Assembly (NCBI RefSeq): GCF_002093115.1
Contig: NZ_NAAD01000006.1
Span: 62,001-126,000 of the forward strand
Length of the DNA: 64,000 bases
Direction: 5' to 3'
Origin: Geothermobacter hydrogeniphilus
GTDB taxonomy: Bacteria; Desulfobacterota; Desulfuromonadia; Desulfuromonadales; Geothermobacteraceae
Positions 21,175-31,700 of this stretch are shown piece after piece. The translations under genes and the position numbers were made by a program. The first letter of the stretch is position 1, and each line of letters starts with the position of its first letter. The notes under the pieces were generated by a model. That model was not told the DNA's origin and did not search any database. It saw only the letters and a list, made by a program, of their open reading frames with translations.

Positions 21175-22860
21175 TCAGACAAACCCTTTGTCAATAGGTC
21201 TCACATCCTTGACACTGGCGCCGAAGATATCCTGCGCCGACTTGATCAGGGGATGGTCCAGGGCATCTGCCCGCAAACGCCGCTGACGGTCACTTTCCTG
21301 CTGACGACGCGCCTGCTCCAGGGATGGCCGGGCCTTGGCGGCGTCACCCGCAAGCGACGAGACACGCAACTTGACAGCGGTCCCGAAATAGTCTCCGGCA
21401 AGTGCCGTCAGTGCCTCGACAAGCTCCGGATCATCCAACTGCCCCAGGGCGAAGGAGCCCCGCGGCAAACCAATTTCAAGAATCGGGGGAGCGAGCTGCA
21501 GGGGGCTGGCCTGTTCGAGAATGGATGCAATCAGCGGCCGACGGCGGGCCTTGACAAATTCGACCAGCCCCGGCCAGTCCCCCTTTCCGGAGTTCGGGGC
21601 AGCCGGGGCCTCAACCTTTTTTGGCGTCGGCTCCGGCGGCGGGGGCGATTCTGCGGCAGCGGTCGAAGACGGAGCAGAACGCGGTGCAGGCGCGGACGGC
21701 ACGACAGCTCCCCGGGAAAGGCGTTTTTCAAGTTCAGCCAGGCGTTTGAGCAATTGCCCGACATCTTCCGTGGGCGGCAACTGCGCCAGGCGCAGCAACA
21801 CCATTTCCAGAGTCAGACGCGGCATCGGCGACGCCGCCAGCTCCGATTCCAGCTTGAGCAGCACTCCCTGAATGCGCTGCAGATCCTCCAGGCCGGCCTG
21901 CGCCGCCAGCGCCTGGAGCTCAGCCAGTTCATCGGCCGTGACATCAAGCAGTTCCTGCGGCTCATCCAGAACCCGGCAAAGAACCAGCGAGCGAAGCGTC
22001 TCGACGAGATCCCGACCATACTGTCGATAGGAATAGCCGAGATGGTCGACCCGCCGGACCATCTCCAGCAGCCGACGGCTGTCACGCTGCAGCAGAGCCT
22101 CGACAGTATCGAGCAGCAATCGCCGATCGACCAGCCCCAGCAGACCCTGAACATCCTCATCCGCGGCCCTGTCGCCGCAGAAGGCGATGACCTGATCAAG
22201 GGTGGAGAGCGCGTCGCGCATGCTCCCCTCGCCGCGCCTGGCGACCATGGTCAGTGCCCGTTCGCTGATCTCCACTTTCTCGACTTCGACGATTTCCTTC
22301 AACCGCGAGACGACACTCGGCAGAGGAATCTTGCGAAAATCGAAGCGCTGGCAACGCGACAGAATGGTGATGGGAATCTTGTGCGGCTCAGTAGTCGCAA
22401 AAATAAACTTGGCATGATCCGGCGGCTCTTCCAACGTTTTCAACAGGGCGTTGAAGGCATTGATGGAGAGCATGTGGACTTCGTCGATGATAAAGATTTT
22501 GAATCGTGAACGTGAAGGCAGGTAGCGGATATTTTCACGCAACTCACGTATATCGTCGACACCGGTGTTCGAGGCGCCGTCAATCTCGAGAACATCGGTG
22601 CCGTTCCCTTCACTGATCTCCAGACAGGAAGGGCACTGATTGCAGGGTTCCGCCGTTATCCCCTGCTCACAGTTGAGAGCCTTGGCGAAAATCCGGGCTG
22701 CGGACGTCTTGCCGACCCCGCGGGCACCGGTGAAAAGAAAGGCGTGATGGACACGACCGGTACGGATGGCGTTGCCGAGAGTCTGGCTGACATGTTCCTG
22801 CCCGATCAGATCGGCGAAGGTCTGAGGGCGCCACTTGCGCGCCAGTACCAGGTAGGACAT
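21175..22860 (-). CDS. dnaX: DNA polymerase III gamma/tau subunit
   Basis: 561 residues from the ATG at 22860. Clamp-loader AAA+ domain with Walker A FTGARGVGKTSAARI, a zinc-binding module (Cys of NCEQ, then CNQCPSC), Walker B FIIDEVHML and the SRC sensor motif in TILSRCQRFDF. A Pro/Ala-rich linker (about residues 395-430) leads to a C-terminal domain for polymerase contact. An upstream in-frame start at 22926 would overlap the SRP RNA gene and is rejected. I see no clear slippery heptamer for a short gamma form. Confidence 0.95.
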   Translation of the reverse strand: MSYLVLARKWRPQTFADLIGQEHVSQTLGNAIRTGRVHHAFLFTGARGVGKTSAARIFAKALNCEQGITAEPCNQCPSCLEISEGNGTDVLEIDGASNTGVDDIRELRENIRYLPSRSRFKIFIIDEVHMLSINAFNALLKTLEEPPDHAKFIFATTEPHKIPITILSRCQRFDFRKIPLPSVVSRLKEIVEVEKVEISERALTMVARRGEGSMRDALSTLDQVIAFCGDRAADEDVQGLLGLVDRRLLLDTVEALLQRDSRRLLEMVRRVDHLGYSYRQYGRDLVETLRSLVLCRVLDEPQELLDVTADELAELQALAAQAGLEDLQRIQGVLLKLESELAASPMPRLTLEMVLLRLAQLPPTEDVGQLLKRLAELEKRLSRGAVVPSAPAPRSAPSSTAAAESPPPPEPTPKKVEAPAAPNSGKGDWPGLVEFVKARRRPLIASILEQASPLQLAPPILEIGLPRGSFALGQLDDPELVEALTALAGDYFGTAVKLRVSSLAGDAAKARPSLEQARRQQESDRQRRLRADALDHPLIKSAQDIFGASVKDVRPIDKGFV

Positions 22861-22899
22861 CGCGTCATCAGGCTCCAAGGAATAGACATTAAGAAGAGA

Positions 22900-23028
22900 T
22901 TGCCGCCACAAGTGACAGCCAGGCACCCCCGCGGCACACGGGAGAGGTTGTTACCGCTGCTCCCTTCCGGGCCTGACGGAGTTGGCAACCGCCCGTTGCG
23001 CGGGACCCGGCTGTCACTTCTGGCGGCA
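22900..23028 (-). ncRNA. ffs: Signal recognition particle RNA, small bacterial type
   Basis: On the minus strand the conserved apical sequence GGCCCGGAAGGGAGCAGC, with its preceding GTCA, marks domain IV where Ffh binds. The core spans about 22911-23018, closed by AGTGACAGCC against GGCTGTCACT; the stem continues with TTGCCGCCA/TGGCGGCAA after a small internal loop, giving the outer limits stated. Ends are estimated from base pairing. Confidence 0.93.
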
Positions 23029-23154
23029 ATCAGCCGCGGAAAAACAGAAAAGAAACGCCCGCAGAGAAAATGTTCGCGGGCCGCTTTTCGTCCACTGGAC
23101 GCGCTCGCTCCGCTTCGAATCCCCCCAGGGAACCCGTCTACCTTTGTTTGAAGC

Positions 23155-23242
<88 letters not shown>

Positions 23243-23330
23243 GCAGGGTGCGTAGAATACACGAAGGGGAATGGGCTGTAAAGGTTTTTTGGCGCAGCAA
23301 AAAGGGAGGGGAAAACCGGTCGTGAAGCCC

Positions 23331-25700
23331 CTAGTGAAGGGCTCCGGAGAGATGGTCGAAGTCACCGAGCAGAGCGGTGTAATCACGATCGTCTCCCCGT
23401 CGGGGCAGGCGCAGGCGATCACGATTTTCGGCCAGGTAACGGGAAACTTCATCCACCGGCATCGGCCGGGCGAAAAAATACCCCTGCATCTCCTGGCAGC
23501 CGCGGGATTGCAGAAATTTCAATTGCTCGGCGGTCTCCACACCCTCGGCAATGACATCGAGTTCCAGGCTCTGCGCCATGCCGATAATGGCCTCGACAAT
23601 GGCGGCATCATCCCGACTCCCGGTCACGTCGCGAATGAAAGACTGATCGATCTTGATGCGGTCGATGGGGAAATTCTTGAGATAATTAAGCGAGGAATAA
23701 CCGGTACCGAAATCATCAATCGCCAGATCGATACCACGCACCTTGAGAAAGGCCAGAATACGATTGGTCGCCTCGGCATCTTCCATCAGGTAACTCTCGG
23801 TCAATTCCAGCTCAAGGAACTCCGCCGGCAGCCCCGTTTCGGCCAGGATCCGGTCAATCATCGCCACCAGGTCGGGCTGGCGGAACTGCCGACCGGAGAT
23901 ATTGACCCCGACCCGAACCTGGGGGTAACCCTCCTCATGCCAGGCCTGAACCTGGGCACAGGCGCTGCGCAACACCCATTCGCCGAGCGGCCGGATCAGA
24001 CCGGTCTCTTCGGCGACCGGAATGAACCGTGCCGGAGAAATCATCCCCTCCTCCGGATCGATCCAGCGCACCAGCGCCTCCAGGCCGATCAGAGAACGGG
24101 TCTGCATATCCCATTGCGGCTGGTAATAGACCTGGAAATGTTCCTGTTCGATGGCTTCGCGCAGCCTGTGCTCCAGCATGTGGCGGTCATAGGCGTTGCG
24201 GTTCATCTCCTCCGAGAAAAACTGGAAGTTGTTGCGTCCCTTTTCCTTGGCGGCATACATCGCCATGTCGGCATGCTTGAGCAACGTCTCGGCATTGCGA
24301 CCATCATGCGGATACATCACCACGCCGATGCTGGTCGACGTAAAAACCGTCTTGCCGTCAAGGCTCACCGGCTCAGCCAGCAGTTCGAGAATTTTTTCGG
24401 CGACGATAACCCCGTCCCGTTCGGTTTTCACCGAGGTCAACAGCACGACAAACTCGTCCCCGCCGAGCCTGGCGACCGTATCACTCTGCCGCACGCAGGC
24501 ACGCAACCGCTCGGCGACCGCCTGCAGCAGACGATCACCGGCATCATGACCGAGAGTGTCGTTCACGTCCTTGAAACGATCAAGATCGAGAAACAGCAGC
24601 GAAAGAGGATGGTCATGCCGACTGGCCTGCGCCAGAGCCTGGTCAAGGCGGTCATAAAACAGGCTGCGGTTCGGAAGTCCGGTCAGAATATCATGATAGG
24701 CCAGCTTGCGGATTTCCTCTTCGGCCCGCTTGCGTTCAGTAATATCGCGGATCGAACCGACCAGCTTGAGGGGTTTTCCTCCCGCGTCGCAGATCAGGCT
24801 GATGTTGATCGAACAGGCAATGGTTTCTCCGCTGCTGCGCCGCAGCTGCAGTTCGAAATCCTTCAACTGCGGCGACTCAAGCAGCTTCTCACGAATTTCA
24901 GCCATCCTCCCCTGTTCCGCCGAAATGGTGGAAAAAAGCCTTCCGACCAACTGGTCCCTACGGTAACCGAGCAGATGCTCGACCGAGGGACTGATTTCGA
25001 TCAGGATGCCTCCCATGCTGGCCTCGAAATAGACATCCTGGATATTCAGAAAAATTCGCCGGTAGCGCTCTTCATTTTCCCGCAGGGCTTCTTCGGCCAG
25101 ACGTTTGGCGGTAATGTTGCGGATCGTCCCCGTCAACCCGGAGATCCCATGATCAATACGCCCGAAGGGACGGACCACCAGTTCCACCCAGCGGTAGCTC
25201 TCAGCCAGCGTCTTCAGCCGCAGCTCACATTGGGCAAAGGGTTCTTCCCCCGCCAGCAGGGGGGCAATCAATGCCCGTGCCCTGTCCCGATCGTCAGCGT
25301 AAACCGAATCAAGCAGTTCCTCACCGAGCGTCTCATCCCGTCGACGCCCGGTCACGTGTTCCCAGGCCGGATTCAGGTAGGTCCAGCGCGCCTTTTCATC
25401 GGTCTGAAAAAAAACATCGATCGCCGATTCAACCACCAGCCGGTAACGCTGCAGATCATCGGCGGCATCATGCGTTTCGCTGTCCTTTTCCCCGACGCGA
25501 GAAGAGGATGTCACCGCCGGAAAAAGAAGCAGCCCACCTGCCACCAGGGCAAACAGCCACACCTGTTCATCCCAGACCAGCAGAGCACCCACCGACGCCA
25601 GCAGCATCAGCGGCCACAGCACCCGCTGAACAAAACGGTCTGCGCATCTCCAACCGTTGCCGCCGGATGCCGCATTGATGATGAAACCGCGCTCTCCCAC
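23331..25700 (-). CDS. Membrane PAS-PAS-GGDEF-EAL protein, cyclic di-GMP turnover
   Basis: 789 residues from a GTG at 25700 with GAAGG upstream. Two N-terminal membrane helices (about 27-62) are followed by two PAS domains (about 85-205 and 210-325). The GGDEF domain (about 335-500) has an intact active site GGDEF within ARLGGDEFVVLL. The EAL domain (about 510-770) keeps the EAL motif (IGLEALVRW), DDFGTGYSSLNYL and the ENxxN-equivalent regions, so both synthesis and breakdown of cyclic di-GMP are possible. The PAS domains probably sense a small ligand or redox state. It stands alone between two tRNA-Ser genes. Confidence 0.92.
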   Translation of the reverse strand: MGERGFIINAASGGNGWRCADRFVQRVLWPLMLLASVGALLVWDEQVWLFALVAGGLLLFPAVTSSSRVGEKDSETHDAADDLQRYRLVVESAIDVFFQTDEKARWTYLNPAWEHVTGRRRDETLGEELLDSVYADDRDRARALIAPLLAGEEPFAQCELRLKTLAESYRWVELVVRPFGRIDHGISGLTGTIRNITAKRLAEEALRENEERYRRIFLNIQDVYFEASMGGILIEISPSVEHLLGYRRDQLVGRLFSTISAEQGRMAEIREKLLESPQLKDFELQLRRSSGETIACSINISLICDAGGKPLKLVGSIRDITERKRAEEEIRKLAYHDILTGLPNRSLFYDRLDQALAQASRHDHPLSLLFLDLDRFKDVNDTLGHDAGDRLLQAVAERLRACVRQSDTVARLGGDEFVVLLTSVKTERDGVIVAEKILELLAEPVSLDGKTVFTSTSIGVVMYPHDGRNAETLLKHADMAMYAAKEKGRNNFQFFSEEMNRNAYDRHMLEHRLREAIEQEHFQVYYQPQWDMQTRSLIGLEALVRWIDPEEGMISPARFIPVAEETGLIRPLGEWVLRSACAQVQAWHEEGYPQVRVGVNISGRQFRQPDLVAMIDRILAETGLPAEFLELELTESYLMEDAEATNRILAFLKVRGIDLAIDDFGTGYSSLNYLKNFPIDRIKIDQSFIRDVTGSRDDAAIVEAIIGMAQSLELDVIAEGVETAEQLKFLQSRGCQEMQGYFFARPMPVDEVSRYLAENRDRLRLPRRGDDRDYTALLGDFDHLSGALH

Positions 25701-25939
25701 AACAGCTACCTTCGCCAGACTTGAGCCAGCAGCAGCGAACCGACCAATCCGATTCTGTCCTGTCGCGGCCTTTCTTCATATCGGCAATGCAGGAGTCTGT
25801 CTTTACCCTGAAAATTGGGGGAACTAGCGAAAAAAAGAGGGGAAATCGAGGGGCACCCGCTCCGTTTCAAGCCCCCCCGAAAACCCATATCTTTCCACTA
25901 ATCTTTCCACCAATCCTTCATTCGAGCCAGGAAGAAAAA

Positions 25940-25975
25940 AACAAGGGCCTAGCCGAAAACGGCTAAGCCCTTGTT
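25940..25975 (-). terminator. Terminator of tRNA-Ser (CGA)
   Basis: AACAAGGGCCTAGCCG, AAAA loop, and its complement with one mismatch, flanked by T-runs in both directions; just after the tRNA 3' end. Confidence 0.8.
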
Positions 25976-25981
25976 TTTACT

Positions 25982-26069
25982 TGGCGGAGGGGGGGGGATT
26001 CGAACCCCCGGTGGCTTGCGCCACAACAGATTTCGAGTCTGTCACCTTCGGCCGCTCGGACACCCCTCC
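25982..26069 (-). tRNA. tRNA-Ser (CGA)
   Basis: 88 bases with encoded CCA and a long variable arm. Acceptor GGAGGGG/CCCCTCC, D arm GTGTCCGAGCGG, anticodon CGA in ACTCGAAAT, T arm GGTTCGAATCC. Confidence 0.97.
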
Positions 26070-26085
26070 AGATTCTGGATTATGT

Positions 26086-26574
26086 TTATCTTGCAGCTTT
26101 TTTTCGTTCGCGCAACTGCCGGAAAAACTCTCTCAGCACGTCGCTGCATTCCTCTCTCAGCACCCCCTCAACCACCTCGACCCGGTGGTTGAAACGTTCA
26201 TCCCGGTGCAGTTCGTAAATCGATCCAACCGCGCCGGCCCGTGGGTCGCGACAGGCATAGACCAGCCGCGGTATCCGGCTGAGTATAATCGCTCCCATGC
26301 ACATCACGCAGGGTTCGAGAGTGACATAAAGGCTGCAGTCAAGCAACCGCCAGGAGCCGAGCACCTCGGCAGCCTGCCGGATCGCCAGCAACTCGGCATG
26401 GGCCGTCGGATCCTGATCAACTTCCCGCCGGTTGTGGGCCCGGGCGATGATTTCGCCCTGATGGACGATCACCGCGCCGATCGGGACTTCAGCAAGGGTT
26501 TCCGCCCGCCGGGCCTCGGCAAGAGCCTCCAGCATGTAGCCATGGTCCTCGCCCTGTTGTGTCTCCTGCATCAT
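26086..26574 (-). CDS. tadA: tRNA-specific adenosine deaminase TadA
   Basis: About 162 residues from the ATG at 26574. Cytidine/adenosine deaminase fold with zinc motifs HAE (DPTAHAELLAI) and PCxxC (LEPCVMCMGA). VPIGAVIVHQGEIIARAHNRRE is typical TadA. It converts the wobble adenosine of tRNA-Arg(ACG) to inosine; fittingly a tRNA-Arg(ACG) fragment lies 450 bp away. The 130-bp gap upstream holds nothing recognised. Confidence 0.93.
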   Translation of the reverse strand: MMQETQQGEDHGYMLEALAEARRAETLAEVPIGAVIVHQGEIIARAHNRREVDQDPTAHAELLAIRQAAEVLGSWRLLDCSLYVTLEPCVMCMGAIILSRIPRLVYACRDPRAGAVGSIYELHRDERFNHRVEVVEGVLREECSDVLREFFRQLRERKKAAR

Positions 26575-26707
26575 CAACCACCTGGCCCTGCCGAACGGTG
26601 GATACTTGTATCACGAACTTGAAACGCTGACAAGACCACAGAAAAAACTAAGGGAACCCACCGGACCGCCGATAAAAAAGAACAACCTCAAACCACGGGC
26701 TGAAACC

Positions 26708-26941
26708 ATGCACAAACCAAACAGCGCACAACTGACCCTGAAGACACGCCATCCGGGGACAACTTTTCTGGGGATTTTCACCCTGCTGGCCCTGGGACTT
26801 TACCTGGCCGCCCTGGCCGCCTTGACGGCCGATGACCTGCAACGGGAAGCCCGGGTCCGGATCACGCCCGATCCACCCATGTTGATCGACACGGAATCCG
26901 CGCCGCAGACCGCCGCCCTTGATCATCCCGGGCGTTTCTGA
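26708..26941 (+). CDS. Small single-span membrane protein
   Basis: 77 residues from the ATG at 26708. One hydrophobic segment (about residues 17-41, TTFLGIFTLLALGLYLAALA) is followed by a polar tail rich in Pro, Asp and Arg. No clear ribosome site, no family recognised. It is followed by a terminator that also serves the tRNA-Arg fragment from the other side. Confidence 0.45.
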   Translation: MHKPNSAQLTLKTRHPGTTFLGIFTLLALGLYLAALAALTADDLQREARVRITPDPPMLIDTESAPQTAALDHPGRF

Positions 26942-26977
26942 CAGCAGCCAAACTCCCGCCCCACCCCACAAAACAAC

Positions 26978-27010
26978 AAGGCCCCGGCACCGTAAAAGTG
27001 CTGGGGCCTT
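26978..27010. terminator. Bidirectional terminator beside the tRNA-Arg
   Basis: AAGGCCCCGGCAC, 7-base loop, GTGCTGGGGCCTT; T-rich on both sides. It would originally have ended the tRNA-Arg transcript. Confidence 0.75.
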
Positions 27011-27018
27011 ATTTTAAA

Positions 27019-27067
<49 letters not shown>

Positions 27068-27114
27068 TATCAGATACGATTTCACACTTTTCCATATCTC
27101 TTCAATAAATTGAC

Positions 27115-27144
27115 TTTTCATTTGTGATAACAATGTGTTATAAT
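27115..27144 (+). promoter_or_regulatory. Promoter and possible operator of the integrase
   Basis: TATAAT at 27139-27144 with TTTTCA at 27115-27120, 18 bases apart. An inverted repeat TGATAACA, 3 bases, TGTTATAA (27125-27143) covers the -10 box and could bind a repressor. Confidence 0.45.
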
Positions 27145-27207
27145 TGTTCCTGCGAGTCATTAGTGTTCATCTCTGTCCATGCCGAACCGGAAAAGTTATT
27201 AGCAAAT

Positions 27208-27234
27208 CTATTAGCAGAACGATTCTGCTAATAG
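27208..27234. repeat. Perfect palindrome before the integrase gene
   Basis: CTATTAGCAGAA, CGA, TTCTGCTAATAG: 12-bp arms. A partial copy of the arm (TTATTAGCA, 27197-27205) precedes it. Placement between attL and int suggests binding sites for integrase arms or an excision factor; an RNA hairpin over the int leader is the other option. Confidence 0.5.
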
Positions 27235-27245
27235 CGCGACACACC

Positions 27246-28418
27246 ATGGCCCAAAGAAAAGTCACTAATGCCACCCTGAATGGAAAAAGGTTCGCTCCAA
27301 AGGAGAATACCTACCTGAAACAGTTCGAACCCGGACTCTACCTGCGAGTTTCTCCTTCCGGGGGCAAGTCCTTTGTCACCCTGTACACCTTCGACGGCAA
27401 ACAGCACTGGCACACGATCGGCAAATTCCCTGCCATGTCTCTGGCGACCGCCCGCAGGAAACTGGAGGAGATTCAGAACTTGATTGCAGACGGGAAAGAT
27501 CCGCTGCAGATCAAACTGGAGGAGAAAACCAACCGCATAAATGCACCAACCGTACAGGAGTTCGTCGAGGTCTATCTGAAAAAGTGGGCTGAGCCGAACA
27601 AGAAGAGCGCCAAGGAAGACCGACGCATTCTTGAAAAGGATATCATCCCTAAATGGGGCAACCGCAAACTGGCTGGCATTACCCGCCCGGAGATCATCTC
27701 CCTGCTCGACGAGGTAGCAGTGCGCGGCCCCATCATGGCCAACCGTACCCTGGCCGTGATTCGTAAAATGTTCAACTTTGCCATCAAACGGGGCGTACTT
27801 GAGTTGTCGCCCTGCCAAAATATCGAAGCCCCCGGCAAAGAGGTCAGAAAGGACCGGGTCCTGAGCTTTGAGGAAATCAAAGCCCTATGGACTATCGAAT
27901 TTACTGACATCACCCGCCGTGCCCTGCTGACAATCCTTGCAACAGCCCAACGCCCGGGCGAGGTGACCGCCATGCGCTGGGAAGAAATCAGCGACGACTG
28001 GTGGACAATTCCAGCCGACAAGGCCAAGAATGGGCGAATGCACCGGGTTTTCCTGAACGACACGGCCAAATCCCTGCTGGGTCCTGTCCGAAAACGCGGC
28101 TTCGTCTTTCCCTCCCGCGCCGAGGGACAGCCTATCAACCCGAACGCTCTCGCCAGAGCCCTTCGGCAGAGAAAAGCGCGCATCTGCAAAGAGCCCAACG
28201 ACGGAGAGCTGAGCTTTGACTTCACACCACATGATCTCCGCCGCACTTCCGCCAGCCACATGGCAAGCCTCGGAACCTCCCGCTTGGTCATCGCCAAGAT
28301 CCTCAATCACGCCGAGCATGAGGTAACAGCCGTATATGACCGTTACGGCTACGACCGGGAAAAGCAGATCGCTCTCGAAGCCTGGGGACGGAAGCTGAGT
28401 CAGGTCATCCATTCGTAA
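27246..28418 (+). CDS. int: Integrase, P4-type tyrosine recombinase
   Basis: 390 residues from the ATG at 27246, matching the usual start of this group (MAQRKVTNATL). Residues 1-85 are the arm-binding domain (GLYLRVSPSGGKSFV, IGKFPAMSLATARRK), about 100-190 the core-binding domain, and the rest the catalytic domain with Arg in ATAQRPGEVTAMRW, HDLRRTSASH, His in ILNHAEHEVT and the Tyr nucleophile in AVYDRYGYDREK. Proteins of this type insert islands and conjugative elements into tRNA 3' ends. It reads away from attL, next to it, as expected. No excisionase gene is visible nearby. Confidence 0.95.
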   Translation: MAQRKVTNATLNGKRFAPKENTYLKQFEPGLYLRVSPSGGKSFVTLYTFDGKQHWHTIGKFPAMSLATARRKLEEIQNLIADGKDPLQIKLEEKTNRINAPTVQEFVEVYLKKWAEPNKKSAKEDRRILEKDIIPKWGNRKLAGITRPEIISLLDEVAVRGPIMANRTLAVIRKMFNFAIKRGVLELSPCQNIEAPGKEVRKDRVLSFEEIKALWTIEFTDITRRALLTILATAQRPGEVTAMRWEEISDDWWTIPADKAKNGRMHRVFLNDTAKSLLGPVRKRGFVFPSRAEGQPINPNALARALRQRKARICKEPNDGELSFDFTPHDLRRTSASHMASLGTSRLVIAKILNHAEHEVTAVYDRYGYDREKQIALEAWGRKLSQVIHS

Positions 28419-28764
28419 AACAGGACAACATCCTGACCATACATAAACGAGGCATCTGAAACAATTTATGTCCGATCAAGCTACTGGCACATAGAGTAAT
28501 GTCGCGCAAAAACTGCCTCCCAGATATCCTCACTTTTTATTTCGGACCTATCCACAAAACAAAGGCTGTGGAACGGCGATACCGCCGTAAATAGTTCGTC
28601 TTAGCTGTGTGCCAACCGCATATTTGAGCAGATCGTCGAACTGCTCAAGTACCGGTTTTGCTTGCATAACGATCTTTGACAATCCGTTTCGCTGCTTTTT
28701 CTCCACGGGGCCACGATTCACCTAATAGTTTCTCAGCTGGTTATAGTTGTTCAGGGGGCCCCTA
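28419..28764. other. Gene-free stretch with a solo inverted-repeat end
   Basis: 346 bp between int and the RND operon. No gene is seen. At 28543-28566 it contains CGGACCTATCCACAAAACAA plus AAGGC, about 19 of 24 bases identical to the left end of the ~172-bp repeat element described at 43910. No partner end is found nearby, so this is probably a relic. Confidence 0.5.
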
Positions 28765-31700
28765 TTATTTCCATTGGCGTGAAAGAAAGGTCCTAAACAC
28801 GGGAACCAGAACCAAGGTGGCTACGGTGGATGATAAGAGCCCCCCGATTACGGTTATTGCAAATGGTTGAAATATCCGCGAACCAACAGCAGGATTCACC
28901 GCAACCGGGATCAAAGCGAAAATTGTAGTTATAGCCGTCATAAGGATAGGTCGGAGACGGATGGAAGCGGCTTCCTGGAGCGCACCCGATATCGTATGCC
29001 CGGCGCTGATCTGTTGATTGGTGTAATCAAGCAGCACAATCGCGTTGTTGACAGCGATTCCTATAAGCGTGAGCCCCCCCATGCCTACAGAGACGTCCAG
29101 TCCGACCTGGGTTACCGCAAGCAGCACAATCGCGCCAACAAGAGCGACAGGAATGGTCACCAGAATGATAAGTGGCTGTAAAAAGGAATGGAATTGCATA
29201 GCCATGATGAGATAAATCAATATGACAGCCGCCAGCCCGATCAGGACGAAGTCCATTATTGTACGCTGGAGAACCTGGTACTGGCCGGTGAAGGCGATGC
29301 TGTATCCATCCGGAAGGGAGATGGACGAAAACTTCTGCTGAAGCCGACTTACGGCGGCAGAAATGCTCCCATCAACTTCAGCCAAAATGGTGATTTCACG
29401 TTCTCCGTTGAGGCGCGTTACAGCCGCAGGCAAATACGTTGTTTGAATATCAGCCACTGTTTTAAGTGGTACGGTTTGACCCGTTGCCGCAGGAATGGTG
29501 AGATCTCTCAGCCAATCAATCGTGCTATCTGAAGGGACATTGCTTTTAACCAGAACCTGCACCTGTTGTCGCTGGTGAAGGATGGTTGTGGCCTGAACCC
29601 CAAACCGGCCTGCCTGGATCGTTTCAAAAACATCAGCCGGAGAAAGGCCGAAGCGGGCCAACTCAACCGGGTTCGGCCGGACAACGATCTGCGGGCTCTT
29701 GATTTTTGTGTTGTTCACGATGTTGGCAATCGTTGGGTCTTGAGCCATTACCTTTTCAACTTGCCCGGCCAAAAACACCAATTCATTCATGTCGGGGCCG
29801 AAGACAGTCACGCCGAACATGGCTGGTAAACCGGAGAGGCTCTCGTCCATCTTCTCCTGGGTCGGTTGATGATACAAAAATGCCACGCCGGGTATCTTGC
29901 TATAGGAGGCACGCAAATGGTCGAAGATCTGTTCTACGGTATAGTGGCGGCTGCCGCGTGGAACAAGTTTCATGTCCATCTCACCCTTGTTGACACCTTC
30001 AATCTGGAATCCGTTCGCCGGTGAACCAGTGCGGCGTTGAACGGTTTCAATGTCAGGCTGGGCGAGGGCGGTACGCTCCAAGGTATCGCCGATGCGATTA
30101 CTTTCCTTGAGCGATGTGCCAGGCGGCATAACGTATTCGACCAGAAGGGCTCCCTCGTCGATTGGCGGCAAAACACTGATCGGCCCCAACCATGCGGCAA
30201 GGCCTCCCAATCCAAGCATCATAACGCCCACAGCCACTGTCAGGCCCCGGTGGGCGAAAGCAAAATGAAGCGTCTTCCGCAGGCCAGCGTCGATAAAGGT
30301 CAATAGCCGTGAACCGACAGCGCGACGCTGTCCGGTCGAGCCGATGTGACCGAACATCATCGGCACGAAAGTCAGGGAGACGATAAGCGAAGCCAGCAAA
30401 GCCCCACTGACCACCAGTCCGAATGGCCGCACAAAAAGACCTGCTATCCCTCCGAGAAAAAGCAGGGGCGCAAATGCGGCCACCGTGGTGAAAGTTCCGG
30501 ACGCATCGGCCCCCGCAATTTCCGCCGCTCCATCCAGGCTGGCGGACTGACGGTCTCCCGTTGCATGTAGATGTCGCCCCACGTTTTCGGCCACCACGAT
30601 GGCATCGTCGACCACCATGCCGACAGCCAGTGTGAGCGCCGAGAGGGTGATCACATTGAGAGTCTGACCGAATGCCTGCATCAGCGCCAGGGTTGCCAGC
30701 AACGTGATCGGAATGGTTGCAGTGACGATCAAGGTTGCCCGCACCGTTCCCATAAAGAAAAAAAGCACAGCGGCGGCAAGCAATGCACCGACCATCAGAT
30801 CGTGAAAAAGGGAATCGCGTGCCTCGGTCACGATATCGGACTGATCGTAAAACTTTCGAACCTGGGCTCTCTTAGGCAGAAGGGACCTGAATTCCTTCAG
30901 TTCTCGATCAACGCCGCGAACAACATCAATTGTGCTGGCATTAGGCTGCTTGAAGACAACAAAGGAAACCGCTGGCAAACCGTTGCCGTGTAAAGCGTAA
31001 TGGCGCGGTACGCGCCCAGGCGTAACGGTTGCGATATCCTTGAGAAGAACGGAGTTGGCACCATTTTCAACCACTGGCACCGAGAGGACATCATCAATGG
31101 TTTGAAGTCGGCTATCACCGCGAATAAGGTACTCCCGCGACCCTCTCGTTATGAAGTCAGCTGCCGCCACCCGGTTATACCTGACCAGCGCGGCCGTCAC
31201 ATCACTGATGGTCAAATGGATACGGGACAACGCCTCGGGGCGGACGTGAACGACAAACGCTGGTTCATCACCGCCCAGCACCTCCACTCGGGAAACCCCT
31301 TCCACGCCCATCAGACGGCTGGCGAGGTTCAACTGCACTGTGGCACGCAGATCAACCGGGTCTCCAGCTCCGTAAACCACATAACCGGCGACCTCCTGTA
31401 GCGTGGTTCCGATATTTTCCAGGCGTGGCGTCACGCCAGCCGGCAGATTGCTTTGCACGGATGAGAGTTCCGCCTGGACAAGCTGCCGGGCGTCGGTCAA
31501 TCGAGTCCCCCAAGCGAACTCGGCGGTAATCTGAGAAATCCCCTCGACAGAGGTGGAGGATACGCGCCGCACACCGGGAATTGCACGAATACGGTCTTCG
31601 ATGGGGCGGGTGATGAGCAGTTCCATGTCCTCGGACGCGGTGCCGGGATCGTGGGAGATAACATTGACCACCGGCACATCCAGTCCCGGAAACAACCCCA

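Noticed and set aside
27110-27144. TTGACT at 27110 as -35 box of the integrase promoter
   Set aside because: The spacer to TATAAT would be 23 bases, too long for a sigma70 promoter; TTTTCA at 27115 fits better.
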